Shown in pieces: positions 5,749 through 6,458 of a stretch of DNA of 6,458 bases. The first letter of the stretch is position 1. Each line of letters begins with the position of its first letter. Below the pieces are notes generated by a model. That model was not told the origin of the DNA. It saw only the letters and a program-made list of their open reading frames with translations, and did not search any database. The DNA is from Hyphomicrobiales bacterium (GTDB lineage: Bacteria > Pseudomonadota > Alphaproteobacteria > Micropepsales > Micropepsaceae): contig JAFIHO010000376.1 in the NCBI GenBank assembly GCA_017849395.1, forward strand, positions 1 through 6,458, in the 5' to 3' direction. The position numbers were made by a program, and so were the translations under genes.

Positions 5749-6279
5749 ATGGATCTCAAGAGCAGCCTGAAAAGCGCCACGCGTGCGATCAGCGAAACTT
5801 TCAGCGGCGAAGGTGCGGAGGGAACCGACATCCTCGATAGCCTCAAGAAGGATCACGAGGAAGTGAGGGCACTCTGCGCACAGCTTGTCGAGAGCGAAAG
5901 CGCGCCGGAACGCAAGGCATTGCTGCGCAAAATCAAGCAGGCCCTGGTGCCTCATGCCAAAGCGGAAGAGAGAGTCGTATATGACGCGGTGATCGCGGTA
6001 CGTGGCGGCGGTGAGAAAACCAAGGTGGACGGCAATGAAGGCTATCTGGAACACGAACTCGCCGATAAAACCTTGCTGAAGCTGGGAAAGATCGCGCAGG
6101 TTAAGTCTCCCGAATTCACCGCCGCCGCCAAGGTGCTGAAGGAACTGCTGGAGCACCATATCAAGGAAGAAGAACGTGACATCTGGGACGATGTGAAGGA
6201 GCATTTTTCGGATGAACAGCGCGCGGCGATGAACCGGAAGTTCCTGGCCGCGAAAAAGAAGGTCAAGATTCCCGCCTGA
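5749..6279 (+). CDS. Hemerythrin HHE domain-containing protein
   Basis: This 176-residue soluble protein has the four-helix hemerythrin/HHE cation-binding fold, which holds a non-heme di-iron centre and in bacteria is linked to oxygen, nitric oxide or oxidative-stress sensing and iron handling. After a charged lead (1-26) come the expected ligand motifs: DILDSLKKDHEEV with H36, LVPHAKAEERVVY with H69 and E73 (HxxxE), GYLEHELADK with H102, and LLEHHIKEEERDIW with H136/H137 and E141 (HxxxE). All four helices carry their ligands, so metal binding should be intact. The C-terminus is Lys-rich (AAKKKVKIPA). There is no signal peptide, so it is cytoplasmic. The start is supported by GGGAG 6 nt upstream. 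It probably forms its own transcription unit, with a putative EcfG promoter before it and a strong terminator after it, which would place it in the general stress response. The exact ligand or partner cannot be told. Confidence 0.92.
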   Translation: MDLKSSLKSATRAISETFSGEGAEGTDILDSLKKDHEEVRALCAQLVESESAPERKALLRKIKQALVPHAKAEERVVYDAVIAVRGGGEKTKVDGNEGYLEHELADKTLLKLGKIAQVKSPEFTAAAKVLKELLEHHIKEEERDIWDDVKEHFSDEQRAAMNRKFLAAKKKVKIPA

Positions 6280-6340
6280 CGCACTCCACGGCCTGTTAAA
6301 GTAAGGCCATGCGGAAGTTCACGTCTCTGTTATGCCCATC

Positions 6341-6376
6341 CCCGGCGGGCCTTTACTGCCCGCCGGGATATTTTTT
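6341..6376 (+). terminator. Strong Rho-independent terminator after the hemerythrin gene
   Basis: CCCGGCGGGC (6341-6350) and GCCCGCCGGG (6358-6367) form a perfect 10-bp GC stem with a 7-nt loop CTTTACT, followed by ATA and six T (6371-6376). It lies 61 nt after the hemerythrin stop and ends that transcript. The opposite strand lacks a T-tract after the stem, so it works in one direction. A weaker hairpin GGCCT/AGGCC (6290-6294 with 6304-6308) precedes it. Confidence 0.88.
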
Positions 6377-6457
6377 CATCGACCCGGTCCGGCCGAGGTC
6401 CTGGGCGGGGATCACGCACGGCCATCGGGGCTTCGCCCGCAGCGGCCCGGATAGTGC
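6353..6457 (-). CDS. Possible 3' end of a convergent gene
   Basis: A minus-strand frame is open from the right edge and stops with TAA inside the loop of the terminator at 6353-6355. It would give 34 residues ending in PAQDLGRTGSMKKYPGGQ. I see no family likeness, and a 34-codon open stretch is not unusual at this GC content. A convergent gene ending at a terminator is a sensible layout, but the rest lies outside the window. Apart from this, the last ~80 bp show nothing. Confidence 0.2.
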   Translation of the reverse strand, partial: ALSGPLRAKPRWPCVIPAQDLGRTGSMKKYPGGQ

Positions 6458-6458
6458 A

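Noticed and set aside
6309..6458. A plus-strand frame open from ATG at 6309 to the window end
   Set aside because: It runs straight through the strong terminator hairpin and T-tract and has no domain likeness, so coding is unlikely.

Overview
The window is GC-rich, close-packed bacterial DNA that most resembles an alphaproteobacterial chromosome. The base composition, a TolC-type outer-membrane factor with a long Ala/Pro-rich tail, an EmrB/QacA-type transporter and a promoter resembling the alphaproteobacterial EcfG stress-sigma consensus all point that way. No marker gene fixes the genus. I saw no rRNA, tRNA, CRISPR array or transposase.

Left part, minus strand (1-2675): a tightly coupled run of three genes read right to left. 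A TolC-family outer-membrane protein (963-2675) is followed by an unrecognised 257-residue protein (212-985) that overlaps its end by 23 nt. A second unrecognised gene starts on GTG at 215, overlaps the previous stop by 4 nt and runs off the left edge. The overlaps imply one operon in which the two unknown proteins are made together with an exporter channel. This is the best candidate here for an undescribed system.

Middle (2676-3314): a divergent intergenic region of about 640 bp with no convincing gene. It holds three short hairpins just upstream of tolC, one more near the rightward genes, and three copies of CGTTAA.

Right part, plus strand (3315-6376): a small orphan protein of 120 residues; a 99-bp gap filled almost end to end by four short inverted repeats; a 14-helix DHA2/EmrB-type drug or metabolite exporter; a 3' remnant of an alpha/beta-hydrolase-domain gene (about 130-150 residues of a normally much larger enzyme) lying directly behind the exporter; and a hemerythrin HHE protein with its own putative EcfG promoter, a good ribosome binding site and a strong downstream Rho-independent terminator. 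The last ~80 bp are unassigned and may contain the 3' end of a convergent gene.

Functionally, the window combines export components (outer-membrane channel and inner-membrane MFS pump, but no membrane-fusion adaptor), a stress-type metal-binding protein, and a pair of unknown coupled proteins.
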